NCBI GenBank assembly: GCA_003523225.1
Contig: DPGK01000040.1
Coordinates: 6,388-70,387 of the forward strand
Length of the DNA stretch: 64,000 nucleotides
Direction: 5' to 3'
From: Clostridiales bacterium
Lineage (GTDB): Bacteria; Bacillota; Clostridia; Oscillospirales; CAG-272
Positions 7,804 through 16,874 of this stretch are shown here, piece after piece. The translations under genes were made by a program, and so were the position numbers. Each line of letters starts with the position of its first letter. The stretch's first letter is position 1. Below the pieces are notes generated by a model. That model was not told the DNA's origin. It saw only the letters and a list, made by a program, of their open reading frames with translations, and ran no database searches.

Positions 7804-8865
7804 TTAATCCGGAGTTTCGGGATACAGACAGTGTACCTTTGAGACACGCTCTCCGCTTGATTTGTCCGAAAATGTGGGTGCGCGCCTTCCTGAGAGAAAG
7901 GCGGTCAGCGCGTACATATCCACCCATATCTGATTGTTTCCGTCCTTTTGCTCGGGCTTGAAGATTATCTGAAGCCCTACGTGCAGGTGCGGGGTGTCGA
8001 TGTTGTTTTTGTCCTCCTTTGTGCTGTATCCCGTCATGCCGAGATATCCTATGACCTCTCCGGCGTCAACTATTTTGCCCTCGTATATGTCGCAGTAGGG
8101 ATGCCCGCGTCGCAGGTGAGCGTAATAGTAATATCTTTTGCCGTCAAAGGAGCGTATTCCTATACGCCAGCCGCCGTACACATTCCAGCCGCAGCATTCC
8201 ACGTATCCGCTCTCCGTGGCTATGATCGGTGTGCCGACGCTGCCCATCATGTCGTGACCGAGATGCCGGCGGCGATAGCCGAAGGAGCGGGACGCGCCGA
8301 AGTCGTCGTAATCCTGATACCAGTAGCCTGCCGCGATCGGAGAAAACGCGCGTATGCCGTAAAAGCTCTCCGTTGTCTCGCTGCCGTCGTCGGCGAGCTT
8401 TACCTCGGTGTAGTCTCCGAGCATCCCGCCAAGCACCGCTTCGTATGCCTCGGAGTAATAATCGTACAGCTTTTCGTTGCCGCTGGCGGTGCGCGGGTCT
8501 GAGGTAAGTATCTTTTCGGCAAGGGCGGTCAGCTTTTTTTCGGAAAATCCGTCAAAGCTGCCTCCGGTTTTTGCCGCCCATGCCGCCAGCAGCTCCACCC
8601 AGCCTATGTGCCGGTCGGTTCCATGGGTCTTTATATCGTAATCGGACGCGGCGCGCAGCGCGGCGACAGTTGGGGTGAAATCTATGTATTTTATATTCCC
8701 CTCGGCGTAAATGCAGTTTCCCTCATCGCCCGCCGGAGCGGATACGTCAAGGTATGCCGTTATAGCCCCGTCGCTGCCCTTGCACTTATCCGACGCCGGG
8801 ACTCCGGCAAGATTCAGCCCGAGACAGATTACGGCTGCCAGCAAAATACATATACGTTGCTTCAA
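7804..8865 (-). CDS. Secreted M23-family peptidase (murein hydrolase)
   Basis: This 353-residue protein has a hydrophobic signal sequence (KQRICILLAAVICLGLNLAG) and a C-terminal M23/LytM domain. The zinc-ligand motifs HLGHDMMG (about residue 228, HxxxD) and HLH in TPHLHVG (near residue 305) are present, with a glycine-rich GTPIIATESGYV strand between. Members cut peptidoglycan cross-links outside the cell; roles in spore engulfment or cell separation are possible. The start is TTG at 8865 with GGGAGG nine bases upstream. An in-frame ATG at 8946 would place 27 charged or aromatic residues before the signal peptide and lacks a site. It diverges from nusB. Confidence 0.85.
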   Translation of the reverse strand: MKQRICILLAAVICLGLNLAGVPASDKCKGSDGAITAYLDVSAPAGDEGNCIYAEGNIKYIDFTPTVAALRAASDYDIKTHGTDRHIGWVELLAAWAAKTGGSFDGFSEKKLTALAEKILTSDPRTASGNEKLYDYYSEAYEAVLGGMLGDYTEVKLADDGSETTESFYGIRAFSPIAAGYWYQDYDDFGASRSFGYRRRHLGHDMMGSVGTPIIATESGYVECCGWNVYGGWRIGIRSFDGKRYYYYAHLRRGHPYCDIYEGKIVDAGEVIGYLGMTGYSTKEDKNNIDTPHLHVGLQIIFKPEQKDGNNQIWVDMYALTAFLSGRRAPTFSDKSSGERVSKVHCLYPETPD

Positions 8866-8922
8866 GGCTGCTACCTCCCATAAATATTTACTGAAATATA
8901 TGCCGCAGTCTGAATAAAAATG

Positions 8923-8946
8923 ATGAATATTCAAAGAAATATTCAT
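8923..8946. promoter_or_regulatory. Inverted repeat in the M23/nusB divergent region
   Basis: ATGAATAT (8923-8930) and ATATTCAT (8939-8946) form an 8-bp inverted repeat with an 8-base gap, between the M23 gene and the nusB promoter. This is operator-like, but no regulator can be assigned. Confidence 0.4.
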
Positions 8947-8953
8947 ATCGGTG

Positions 8954-8981
8954 TTGACTTTTATGATTTTAGAAGTATAAT
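8954..8981 (+). promoter_or_regulatory. Promoter for the nusB operon
   Basis: TTGACT (8954-8959), a 16-base spacer and TATAAT (8976-8981) match the sigma-A consensus, about 57 bases before the nusB ATG. Confidence 0.75.
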
Positions 8982-9037
8982 ATTAGTATAATGGTGCGGA
9001 ATGTTTATTTTGGCTTTTCCGCCCTGAAAGGAACGAC

Positions 9038-9448
9038 ATGACAAGACGAGAAGCAAGAGAATACGCCATCGGGCTTTTGTTTGAGTACAGTTTTCGCACC
9101 GCTGAGGACGCAGGGGAGATCTACAGCTCCGCCGTTGAGGTGCGTGAGATCCCGGAGGACGACTTCGTGAGAAGCCTTTATACCGGAGTGATAGACAACC
9201 TTGAAGCCGTTGACGCGGCAATTTCGGCGAACCTGCACGGATGGAAGCCGGAAAGAATTTCGGGCGTTTCCCGCGCGATACTGCGCCTTGGCGTGTATGA
9301 GATACTGTTTTGCGATACGCCCGACGAATCGGCTGTCAACGAGGCTATTGAGCTTGTGAAGAAGTATGACGACGAAAAGGCGCGTCCGTTTGTGAACGGT
9401 GTGCTTAACGCCGTGATGAAGGGTAAGGGCACGGAGGCATCCGTGTAA
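9038..9448 (+). CDS. nusB: Transcription antitermination factor NusB
   Basis: This 136-residue all-helical RNA-binding protein belongs to the rRNA antitermination complex with NusE (S10). It shows the typical N-terminal basic TRREAREYAIGLLFEYSF and the C-terminal pattern SAVNEAIELVKKYDDEKARPFVNGVL. GAAAGGA precedes the ATG and a consensus promoter lies upstream. Its stop overlaps the ATG of the next gene (TAATG). NusB heads this operon in many Clostridia. Confidence 0.95.
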   Translation: MTRREAREYAIGLLFEYSFRTAEDAGEIYSSAVEVREIPEDDFVRSLYTGVIDNLEAVDAAISANLHGWKPERISGVSRAILRLGVYEILFCDTPDESAVNEAIELVKKYDDEKARPFVNGVLNAVMKGKGTEASV

Positions 9449-10422
9449 TGCTGTTCTGCGGAGTCGATACCAGCAATTATACCACCTCTCTTGCGCTGTG
9501 TGATGGGGAAGGCAGGATAATTGCCAACTTCAAGGAGCCGCTTCCGGTAAAGCCGGGCGAGTGCGGTCTGCGTCAGTCTGACGCGGTGTTCGCGCACACA
9601 AGGAATCTTCCATCTGTTACGTCGCGTCTGCGGGGTCTGCTTTCCTCGGCGGAGTATGGCGGTGAGAGGATCGCGGCATACGGCGTTTCCGCAACGCCGC
9701 GCGACGCCGAGGGGTCGTATATGCCCTGCTTTCTTACCGGGGTCGCGGCGGCGTCCGCGATGGCGGATTCTTCGGGTGTTCCGCTTTACCGCTTTTCGCA
9801 TCAGAACGGTCATATAATGGCGGCGCTTTATTCCTCCGGCTCGGAGGAGCTTATTGAATCCGGAGAGCACATTGCCTTTCACGTTTCCGGCGGCACTACC
9901 GAGGCGCTTCTTGTCGAGCCGGGCGGCGCACAGGGCGCGCCTTTTTCGGTTCGCATTATCGGAGGTACGCATGACCTCAACGCCGGTCAGGCTGTCGACC
10001 GCACAGGAGTGATGCTTGGCTGCAAGTTTCCATGCGGTCCGGCTCTTGAGGCACTTGCGGCGCAGTCGGAAAGGACCTTCACATTTGCACGCGTTCCGGT
10101 AAAGGACGGCTGGTGCAATCTTTCCGGAGTGCAGAATCTGACCGGAAAGCTGTTTGCGGACGGTACTCCGGCATGCGATATCTCCGCTTATCTTTTTGAT
10201 TATCTTGCGGCTGTGTTTGCCGGGATGGCACGTCAGCTTCGCGGCACTTACGGTGGACTGCCGATAGTCTGGGCGGGCGGAGTGATGAGCAACCGCCGCA
10301 TACGCGCGCAGCTTGAGCAGCTTGGCGACTGCCGTTTTGCCGAACCTGCTTTTTCCGCAGATAATGCCGCCGGAACGGCTCTGCTTTGCCGCAGACGCTA
10401 TATTTCTGAATGCAATGAATAA
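9448..10422 (+). CDS. TsaD-like (Kae1/M22 family) paralogue
   Basis: This 324-residue ASKHA-fold protein is related to TsaD, the catalytic subunit for tRNA t6A synthesis. It keeps the N-terminal nucleotide-fold strand CGVDTSNYTTS, a metal-site motif HQNGH (residues 118-122) where TsaD has H-x-E-G-H, VSGGTTE near residue 147 and a C-terminal AGGVMSNR. The internal Glu of the metal motif is Asn. It lies between nusB and xseA, overlapping both by 1 and 8 bases. The genuine tsaD is expected elsewhere; this copy is best called a paralogue of unknown role. Confidence 0.75.
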   Translation: MLFCGVDTSNYTTSLALCDGEGRIIANFKEPLPVKPGECGLRQSDAVFAHTRNLPSVTSRLRGLLSSAEYGGERIAAYGVSATPRDAEGSYMPCFLTGVAAASAMADSSGVPLYRFSHQNGHIMAALYSSGSEELIESGEHIAFHVSGGTTEALLVEPGGAQGAPFSVRIIGGTHDLNAGQAVDRTGVMLGCKFPCGPALEALAAQSERTFTFARVPVKDGWCNLSGVQNLTGKLFADGTPACDISAYLFDYLAAVFAGMARQLRGTYGGLPIVWAGGVMSNRRIRAQLEQLGDCRFAEPAFSADNAAGTALLCRRRYISECNE

Positions 10423-11665
10423 CACGACGGGAATCGAGGCGCTGTCGGTCACTGCGCTTAACGAATATATAAAGACACTGCTTGATACCGACGATGTGCT
10501 TGCCGCCATTGCGGTGCGCGGAGAAATATCAAATTTCAAGAATCACTACCAGACCGGGCATTTTTATTTTACCCTTAAGGATGACGGTGGCTGTATTGCC
10601 GCCGTGATGTTCCGCTCATATGCCTCAAGGCTTGATTTTGTGCCGGAAAACGGTATGAAGGCGGTGCTGTTCGGGCATGTCTCATCATATGTGAAGAGCG
10701 GGCAGTATCAGATATACGTTACCGATATGATACCCGACGGAGCGGGGGCGCTTTATCTTCGGTTTGAACAGCTCAAATCACGTCTTGAGGCGGAGGGGCT
10801 GTTTGACGCTTCGAAAAAAAAGCCTATACCGAAATATCCCGAGCGCATAGGGATCGTTACCTCTCCCACCGGCGCGGCGATACAGGATATTCTCAATATT
10901 CTCGGCAGACGCTTCTCGTACGCCGGAGTAACGGTCTACCCCGCGCTCGTTCAGGGGGCGGGAGCCGCCGCGACGCTCTGCGCGGGTATTGAATATTTCA
11001 ACTCTCTTGCCGACACCTCGCCAAATGAAGCGCCGGATGTGATAATCATAGGGCGCGGAGGCGGATCGATAGAGGATCTTTGGCAGTTCAACGACGAAGG
11101 ACTGGCGCGGACGATAGCGGCATCTCGGATACCCGTGATAAGCGCCGTGGGGCATGAGACGGATTTTACAATTGCCGATTTTGCGGCGGATCTGCGCGCG
11201 CCTACTCCGTCGGCGGCTGCGGAACAGGCTGTTCCCGATTCGGCGCGTCTGCTTGTGCAGCTTTCAAATGTCGAGGCGCGCTGCCGCGCACTGCTCTGCT
11301 CAAGGCTTGAGCGGGAACGCGCGCGCCTTGCCGCGGCTTCGTCCCGCCGTTCGCTGACCGATCCCCTTTATCTGTTTGAAACACGCCGCACCGCGCTGCT
11401 TATGACGGAGGAGAGGCTTTCGTCTCTTTACTCCATGAAGCTGAAAAACGCGCGCGCGGAATATCTGGCAAAGGTCGCCTCGCTTGAGGCGATGAATCCG
11501 CTGGCAGTTCTTTCGCGCGGCTATGCGGCGGTGCGTTCGGACGACGGACGGCGGATGATCACCGACGCCGCGGGACTTGAAAAAGGCGACAGGATACGGC
11601 TTTCCATGCGCGACGGAGATATAGCCGCAACCGTTGATGAGGTTTTGAGGAAGGATAATGGATAA
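10415..11665 (+). CDS. xseA: Exodeoxyribonuclease VII large subunit
   Basis: This 416-residue protein has an N-terminal OB-fold (AVRGEISNFKNH...GHFYFTLKD), the central catalytic domain with IGIVTSPTGAAIQDIL and IIIGRGGGSIEDLWQFNDE, a long coiled-coil segment, and a C-terminal LSRGYA motif. It degrades single-stranded DNA together with XseB. The ATG at 10415 was chosen; it overlaps the end of the TsaD-like gene by 8 bases, and an upstream ATG at 10313 would add residues that are only the out-of-frame reading of that gene. Confidence 0.93.
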   Translation: MNNTTGIEALSVTALNEYIKTLLDTDDVLAAIAVRGEISNFKNHYQTGHFYFTLKDDGGCIAAVMFRSYASRLDFVPENGMKAVLFGHVSSYVKSGQYQIYVTDMIPDGAGALYLRFEQLKSRLEAEGLFDASKKKPIPKYPERIGIVTSPTGAAIQDILNILGRRFSYAGVTVYPALVQGAGAAATLCAGIEYFNSLADTSPNEAPDVIIIGRGGGSIEDLWQFNDEGLARTIAASRIPVISAVGHETDFTIADFAADLRAPTPSAAAEQAVPDSARLLVQLSNVEARCRALLCSRLERERARLAAASSRRSLTDPLYLFETRRTALLMTEERLSSLYSMKLKNARAEYLAKVASLEAMNPLAVLSRGYAAVRSDDGRRMITDAAGLEKGDRIRLSMRDGDIAATVDEVLRKDNG

Positions 11666-11948
11666 CGAAAAAGTCACATCCGCCGTGACGGACGGCGACG
11701 AAAAAGAAAAAAAGTCTTCGGCTGCAAAGCCGCGGACGAAAAAGACGACCGCTCCTGAGGAGAGCATGACTTTTGAGGCGGCAATGACTCGGCTTGAAGC
11801 GGTGGTCAAGGCTCTCGAGGACGGCAAGACCTCCCTTGAGGAGTCAATGAAGCTCTACGAGGAGGGCGTGGCGCTGGTGCGCTTGTGCTCAACGCGGCTT
11901 GAGGACGCCGAGCGCAAGGTGAAGATACTCACCGAAAGCCACAACTGA
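11658..11948 (+). CDS. xseB: Exodeoxyribonuclease VII small subunit
   Basis: This 96-residue protein is the helical-hairpin small subunit of exonuclease VII. The diagnostic segment MTFEAAMTRLEAVVKALEDG...LEESMKLYEEG is present. It carries an unusual N-terminal extension of about 35 residues rich in Lys, Asp and Thr; typical XseB proteins are nearer 70-80 residues. It overlaps xseA by 8 bases. Confidence 0.92.
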   Translation: MDNEKVTSAVTDGDEKEKKSSAAKPRTKKTTAPEESMTFEAAMTRLEAVVKALEDGKTSLEESMKLYEEGVALVRLCSTRLEDAERKVKILTESHN

Positions 11949-11969
11949 AAAATAATTTCACCTGAAGGT

Positions 11970-12878
11970 ATGGTCGGTTCAATGTCAAACGGAACGATAA
12001 ATATAAATATAGAAGCGGTGCTCTGCGCGTCGGCGGAAAAGGTCGCGTCGGCGCTGAGAAGGTGCTATCCCGCAGATGCCGAAAAGGACACGCTTTATAG
12101 CGCCGAGCTTTACAGCCTTATGGCGGGTGGAAAGAGGATACGCCCCTTTCTTACGCTTGAATTCTGCCGTTTGTTCGGCGGCAGTGAGGAGGCGGCAATG
12201 CCTTTCGCCTGCGCGGTCGAAATGATGCACACCTTTTCTCTGATACATGACGATCTGCCGTGCATGGATAATGACGACCTGCGCCGCGGCAGACCTACAA
12301 ACCACAAGATGTTCGGCGAGGCAACGGCGTTACTTGCCGGGGATTCTCTGGAGCTGAGGGCGGTGAAAACAGCACTGCTTAACGTTCAGGTAAGTCCTTT
12401 GGACTCCCGCCGGGCGGCGACGGTTCTGGCAGACTGTGCCGGAAAAATGATAGAGGGACAGGTAATGGATATGGCAGCTGAGCGGGAAGCCATATCAATG
12501 GAGCAGTTATTAACACTTCAATCCAAAAAGACCGGCGCGCTGATGGAGGTCAGTGCCGCAATGGGCTGCATTGCGGCGGGAATTGAGGATGACGCTCCCG
12601 AAATGAATGACGCTGTGCTGTACGCCGGACGGATAGGTCTTGCGTTTCAGATAATAGACGATATTCTTGACGCGCAGTCAACCGCCGAGGAGCTTGGAAA
12701 GTCTGTCGGCTCCGATGCACGGGACGGAAAAACGACCTTCTTAAGCTTCATGAGCGCCGATGAGGCGCGCAGCTACGCGCGTCGCGTTACCGATGCGGCT
12801 ATTGACGCTGTTGCGGGATATCATGGGAGCGAAACTCTTGTGGCGCTTGCCGAGTGGCTGCTTACGCGGCGCAAATGA
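11970..12878 (+). CDS. ispA: Polyprenyl (farnesyl/geranyl) diphosphate synthase
   Basis: This class I polyprenyl synthase of about 300 residues condenses IPP with allylic diphosphates to make farnesyl or geranylgeranyl diphosphate. The first Asp-rich motif [10 protein letters not shown] lies near residue 90 and the second, DDILD, near residue 229, with AGGKRIRP upstream. Either ATG 11970 or ATG 11982 could start it; GAAGG is close to the first. It lies 21 bases after xseB. The dxs gene, which usually follows it in Clostridia, is absent here. Confidence 0.9.
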   Translation: MVGSMSNGTININIEAVLCASAEKVASALRRCYPADAEKDTLYSAELYSLMAGGKRIRPFLTLEFCRLFGGSEEAAMPFACAVEMMHTFSLIHDDLPCMDNDDLRRGRPTNHKMFGEATALLAGDSLELRAVKTALLNVQVSPLDSRRAATVLADCAGKMIEGQVMDMAAEREAISMEQLLTLQSKKTGALMEVSAAMGCIAAGIEDDAPEMNDAVLYAGRIGLAFQIIDDILDAQSTAEELGKSVGSDARDGKTTFLSFMSADEARSYARRVTDAAIDAVAGYHGSETLVALAEWLLTRRK

Positions 12879-12881
12879 TCT

Positions 12882-13628
12882 ATGAGAGCTGATCTGTTTC
12901 TTTTTACACACGGCCTTGCCCCAAGCCGGGAGATCGCCAAAAAGCTCATCTGCGGAGGTTGCGTGAGGCTTTCGGGAGTATCGGTCAGAAAACCGTCGGA
13001 GGATATACCTGACGGAACTGACCTTGGAATGTTTGAAATCCTTGCTTCCGAGGCGACGCGTTATGTCAGCCGCGGCGGGCTGAAGCTCGAAGCGGCGCTT
13101 GACTACTTCGGTATATCGGTCGCGGGAGTGAGAGCGCTTGACATAGGAGCGTCAACGGGCGGCTTTACCGATTGTCTGCTCAGTCGCGGAGCTTCATTCG
13201 TGACAGCAGTGGATTCGGGGCACGGACAGCTTGCGCCGCGCCTTGCCGCGGATGCACGCGTGCTTTCCCTTGAAGGTGTGAATGCGCGTGTGCTTACGGC
13301 AGAGCTGGTCGGGAGCGGGTTTGACATTGCTGTAATGGATGTGTCGTTTATCTCCCAGACATATATTCTGCCAAATATTCCACCGTTGCTTGCCGCTGGG
13401 GGCATACTTGTCAGCCTTATCAAGCCTCAGTTTGAGGTGGGCAGGGAGAACATTGGCAAGGGCGGTATAGTCCGCTCCGACGCGGCGCGCAGGCAGGCAG
13501 TTGAGAACGTTTGTGCGGCGGCTGAGGCGGCAGGCTTTGAACGTATAGGGGTCATGACCTCGCCGATCGAGGGCGGGGACGGAAATATAGAATATCTGGG
13601 GTATTTCCGGCGTGCCGCAAACAGGTAA
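12882..13628 (+). CDS. tlyA: TlyA-type rRNA 2'-O-methyltransferase
   Basis: This 248-residue protein has an N-terminal S4 RNA-binding domain (residues 1-60) and a FtsJ/RrmJ-type methyltransferase domain with the SAM loop ALDIGASTGGFTDCLL near residue 87 and MDVSFIS near residue 150. TlyA homologues methylate rRNA; some have been described as hemolysins. It begins three bases after the ispA stop without a clear ribosome site, consistent with coupled translation. Confidence 0.92.
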   Translation: MRADLFLFTHGLAPSREIAKKLICGGCVRLSGVSVRKPSEDIPDGTDLGMFEILASEATRYVSRGGLKLEAALDYFGISVAGVRALDIGASTGGFTDCLLSRGASFVTAVDSGHGQLAPRLAADARVLSLEGVNARVLTAELVGSGFDIAVMDVSFISQTYILPNIPPLLAAGGILVSLIKPQFEVGRENIGKGGIVRSDAARRQAVENVCAAAEAAGFERIGVMTSPIEGGDGNIEYLGYFRRAANR

Positions 13629-13661
13629 GATCGTCACATATTTTTTGATTCGGAGTTTTAT

Positions 13662-14549
13662 ATGCAGTTTTCAAGGGTTGCAATACTGACAAATTTCAAT
13701 ATACCCGACAAGGCTGAGGCGGCGCGTGAGGCGGCGCGTGTGTTTGCCGCGCACGGAGCGTCGCTTTTGCTTGATCTGTCTGTGCGCGGGCGCTCAGGCT
13801 TTGAGGCGGCGGGACTTCCGGTGCGCTATATGCCGGCTCATTCGCTGTACGAAAGTGCAGAGCTTGTGGTGGTCGTCGGCGGAGACGGAACGGTGCTTGA
13901 GGCGGCAAGGCGAAGCGCCTCACGGGGCATTCCGGTGCTTGGCATCAACAAAGGCAGGCTCGGATTCCTGTGCGAGCTGGAGCTTGACGAGCTTTCACTC
14001 ATCGACCGTCTTTACGACGGAAAATATTCCGTCGAGCGCCATTCGATGCTCAACGTGGAGGTGTTTGCGCGGACTGACGGAGGCGAGCGCCGGAGGCTTT
14101 ATATTGCGCGCGCGCTGAACGACGCGGTCGTATCGAACGGCTCGGTCGCGCGTATAGTTGACATTGAACTGAGAGAGAGCGGAAAAACGGTGGCTGTATA
14201 CCGTGCCGACGGCATCATTGCCGCAACTCCCACCGGCTCGACGGCGTATTCGCTGTCTGCGGGAGGTCCGGTGCTTGACCCCAGGCTCGGAGGCATCTGC
14301 GTAACGCCAATCTGCGCGCATTCCGTAAATGCAAGACCAATTGTTTTTCCCGACAGCGCGCGTATAGAGATAGTAAACATATGCCAGCGCGAGCCGTCGC
14401 TGTTCCTTACGGTCGACGGCAGGGTGAACATAAAGCTCGGCAAGGGGGAAGCGGTAAGGGTAACGCGCTCCGACAAGTCTGCGGGTATCGTCAGACTTAA
14501 GGAGGACTCATTTTACAGCACCTTTCACCGCAAGATGAGCGGTATATGA
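13662..14549 (+). CDS. nadK: NAD kinase
   Basis: This 295-residue ATP-NAD kinase makes NADP. The GGDGT motif (VVVVGGDGTVLEAAR) lies near residue 70, followed by GxLGFL and NDAVVSNG, and the C-terminal TPTGSTAYSLSAGGP segment, all conserved. CGGAG lies about seven bases before the ATG. It sits between tlyA and argR as in many Clostridia. Confidence 0.95.
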   Translation: MQFSRVAILTNFNIPDKAEAAREAARVFAAHGASLLLDLSVRGRSGFEAAGLPVRYMPAHSLYESAELVVVVGGDGTVLEAARRSASRGIPVLGINKGRLGFLCELELDELSLIDRLYDGKYSVERHSMLNVEVFARTDGGERRRLYIARALNDAVVSNGSVARIVDIELRESGKTVAVYRADGIIAATPTGSTAYSLSAGGPVLDPRLGGICVTPICAHSVNARPIVFPDSARIEIVNICQREPSLFLTVDGRVNIKLGKGEAVRVTRSDKSAGIVRLKEDSFYSTFHRKMSGI

Positions 14550-14610
14550 TAGAGGAAAACAATTTTGTGCATATTTGTGGAATAAAGCGTAAAGGATACG
14601 ATTTTTCACG

Positions 14611-14632
14611 TCAGGGCGGCGCACGCCGCAAT
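14611..14632 (+). promoter_or_regulatory. GC hairpin in the argR leader
   Basis: GCGGC (14616-14620) pairs with GCCGC (14625-14629) over a GCAC loop, some 25 bases before the argR ATG. Similar compact GC hairpins precede argS and the P-loop protein gene. Confidence 0.35.
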
Positions 14633-14655
14633 GCAAGGAAAGGTAAGGTGAGCTG

Positions 14656-15111
14656 ATGAAAAGCGGACGGCAGGAAAAAATAATCAGTCTGGTGGAGCGA
14701 TGCGAGATCGAAACGCAGGAGGAGCTTATAGGGCTGCTTGAGAGGGAGGGCTACCGGGTAACGCAGGCAACGGTGTCGCGCGATATCAAGGAGCTGAAGC
14801 TTTCAAAGGTCCCTACCGGGCGGGGAACATATAAGTATACTCTGCCGAAGCATGACGACGGCTCGGGGAGCCTTAAATTCAATTCCGCGTTGATAGAGTC
14901 GATAAAAAAGGTGGATTATTCCGGCAATATCATTGTGCTTTCCACCTATCCCGGTCTTGCCAACGCAGTGGCGGCGGGGCTTGACGCCATCGAGACAAAC
15001 GAGATACTCGGCAGCGTCGCGGGAGATGACACTATTTTTATTGTTACACGCGGGCTTGAATCCTCAAAATCGCTCAGCGAAAGAATTAAGATACTGCTTA
15101 AGACCGTGTAA
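14656..15111 (+). CDS. argR: Arginine repressor ArgR
   Basis: This 151-residue protein has the ArgR winged-helix DNA-binding domain (ETQEELIGLLEREG...TQATVSRDIKEL) and a C-terminal hexamerisation and arginine-binding domain with GDDTIFIV. It controls arginine metabolism genes. AAGGTAAGGTGA precedes the ATG. It follows nadK by about 100 bases and precedes recN, the usual Clostridial order; the argS gene lies only 2 kb downstream. Confidence 0.95.
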   Translation: MKSGRQEKIISLVERCEIETQEELIGLLEREGYRVTQATVSRDIKELKLSKVPTGRGTYKYTLPKHDDGSGSLKFNSALIESIKKVDYSGNIIVLSTYPGLANAVAAGLDAIETNEILGSVAGDDTIFIVTRGLESSKSLSERIKILLKTV

Positions 15112-15162
15112 GCGCCTGAGTATCTTTTGTCTTGATTTTTGGTCTGAAAGGAGGGCGGAGGA

Positions 15163-16842
15163 TTGTTAAGAGCGCTTCATATTGAAAATATCGCCGTTAT
15201 CCGCACGCTTGACCTTGAAGCCGGCGGCGGCTTTACTGCGATGACGGGCGAGACCGGAGCCGGTAAGTCGATAGTTATCGACAGTATAAATTTTCTGCTC
15301 TGCAACCGCACGGGGCGTGAGCTTATCCGCACCGGGCAGAGCCGCGCGGTCGTGTCTGCGGTATTTGACGGGCTGGAGGGCAGGATCGCCGGAGAGCTTG
15401 CGGAGTCCGGTATCACCTGCGAGAACGGTGAGCTTTGCCTTGAACGCACGCTTACATCTGACGGGCGTTCCGCTTGCCGTATTGACGGCAGAAGCGTGAC
15501 GCAGGCGGTGTTGCGACGTGCCGGAAGGCTGCTTGTGTCCATCCACGGGCAGAATGAAAATCAGCAGCTTACAGATGCGTCGGCACAGCTTGCAATGCTT
15601 GACGAGGCGGCGCACACCGGAGAGCTCCTGCAAAGCTACGGCAGGATATATTCTGAGCTGTCTGATGTAAGGACTAAAATGCGCGAGCTTTGCCGCGGCG
15701 AAAAGGAACAGAATCAGCTTCGTGATATGCTTGAATATCAGATAAAGGATATTTCCGCGCTGAAGCTGAAGGCAGGCGAGGAGGAAAAGCTGGCGGCTGA
15801 GAAAAAGCGTCTTTCAAGCCTTGAAAGAATAAAAAAGCAGTCTGAGATTGCGTTGCGCGCCATTTATTCAAATGAAAAGGGACTGACCGCATCATATCTG
15901 GTTTCGCGCGCCGCCGAGGCGCTTGAAAAGATCGCGGACGTCTATCCCGAATACCGCAGCTTTGCGGAGCGGCTTGCATCATGCAGGTATGAGATAGACG
16001 ATATTGCCGCCGAGGTTTACTCCCACAACGAAAATAATGACGACGGCGATCCTACCGCAAAGATCGACGCAATTGAATCGCGGCTTGAGGCAATTTCAAG
16101 GCTCAAGCGCAAATACGGTTCAACGGTGGAGGAAATACTGCGTTTCCGCGAGGATGCGGAAAAACGGCTTGCCGCGCTTGAGTCGGGTGACGAGGCGCTT
16201 GAGAGGCTGAAAAAGCGGGAAGCGGAGCTTTCGGCTTCACTTCAGGAAGCCGGAGAGGCGATAAGCGAGCTCAGGATCGCGGCGGCGGCTGGAATAGAAG
16301 ACCGTGTCGCCGAGTCGCTTGCCTTTCTTGATATGCCGAAGGTTCGTTTCCGCATTTCAGTCATACCTGCGGATGAGCCTACCCCGCGCGGACTTGACCG
16401 GGTGGAATTTCAGATAGCCACCAACCCCGGCGAGCCGCTTGCGTCGCTTTCAAAAATTGCATCCGGCGGCGAGCTGTCAAGGATAATGCTTTCGATCAAG
16501 AGCGTGCTGTCAGGACTTGACGGCGTGCCGACGCTGATATATGACGAGGTGGACGCCGGGATATCCGGAAAGACCTCACGCAAGGTGGGCATCAAGCTCA
16601 AGGCTGCCTCGCGCGGCGCTCAGATATTCTGTGTAACGCATTCGGCTCAGATAGCCTCGCTTGCCGATACACATCTGCTTATCTCAAAGCAGGAACGCGA
16701 CGGAAGAAGCGAGTCCACCGTAATCTGTCTTGACGAGGCTGGCAGGATAGAGGAAACCGCAAGGATACTTGGCGGTATCAACGTGACCGACGCACAGCGG
16801 CTTGCGGCAAAGGAGCTTATCGCCGAGGGGCGCGGGCTTTAA
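15163..16842 (+). CDS. recN: DNA repair protein RecN
   Basis: This 559-residue SMC-like ATPase acts in recombinational repair of double-strand breaks. Walker A GETGAGKS is near residue 30, a coiled-coil middle region spans about 150-390, the ABC signature LSKIASGGELSRIML is near 430, and Walker B LIYDEVDAGISG near 462. The start is TTG at 15163 with GGAGGGCGGAGG just upstream. The spoIVB-spo0A pair that commonly follows recN in Clostridia is not present. Confidence 0.94.
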   Translation: MLRALHIENIAVIRTLDLEAGGGFTAMTGETGAGKSIVIDSINFLLCNRTGRELIRTGQSRAVVSAVFDGLEGRIAGELAESGITCENGELCLERTLTSDGRSACRIDGRSVTQAVLRRAGRLLVSIHGQNENQQLTDASAQLAMLDEAAHTGELLQSYGRIYSELSDVRTKMRELCRGEKEQNQLRDMLEYQIKDISALKLKAGEEEKLAAEKKRLSSLERIKKQSEIALRAIYSNEKGLTASYLVSRAAEALEKIADVYPEYRSFAERLASCRYEIDDIAAEVYSHNENNDDGDPTAKIDAIESRLEAISRLKRKYGSTVEEILRFREDAEKRLAALESGDEALERLKKREAELSASLQEAGEAISELRIAAAAGIEDRVAESLAFLDMPKVRFRISVIPADEPTPRGLDRVEFQIATNPGEPLASLSKIASGGELSRIMLSIKSVLSGLDGVPTLIYDEVDAGISGKTSRKVGIKLKAASRGAQIFCVTHSAQIASLADTHLLISKQERDGRSESTVICLDEAGRIEETARILGGINVTDAQRLAAKELIAEGRGL

Positions 16843-16874
16843 GCTGACCTGCGTCGGGTTTATAAAAGAAAGGT

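Noticed and set aside
9178-10539. A 453-codon open frame on the minus strand
   Set aside because: It lies opposite nusB, the TsaD-like gene and the start of xseA, which are well supported; this is antisense shadow in GC-rich DNA.
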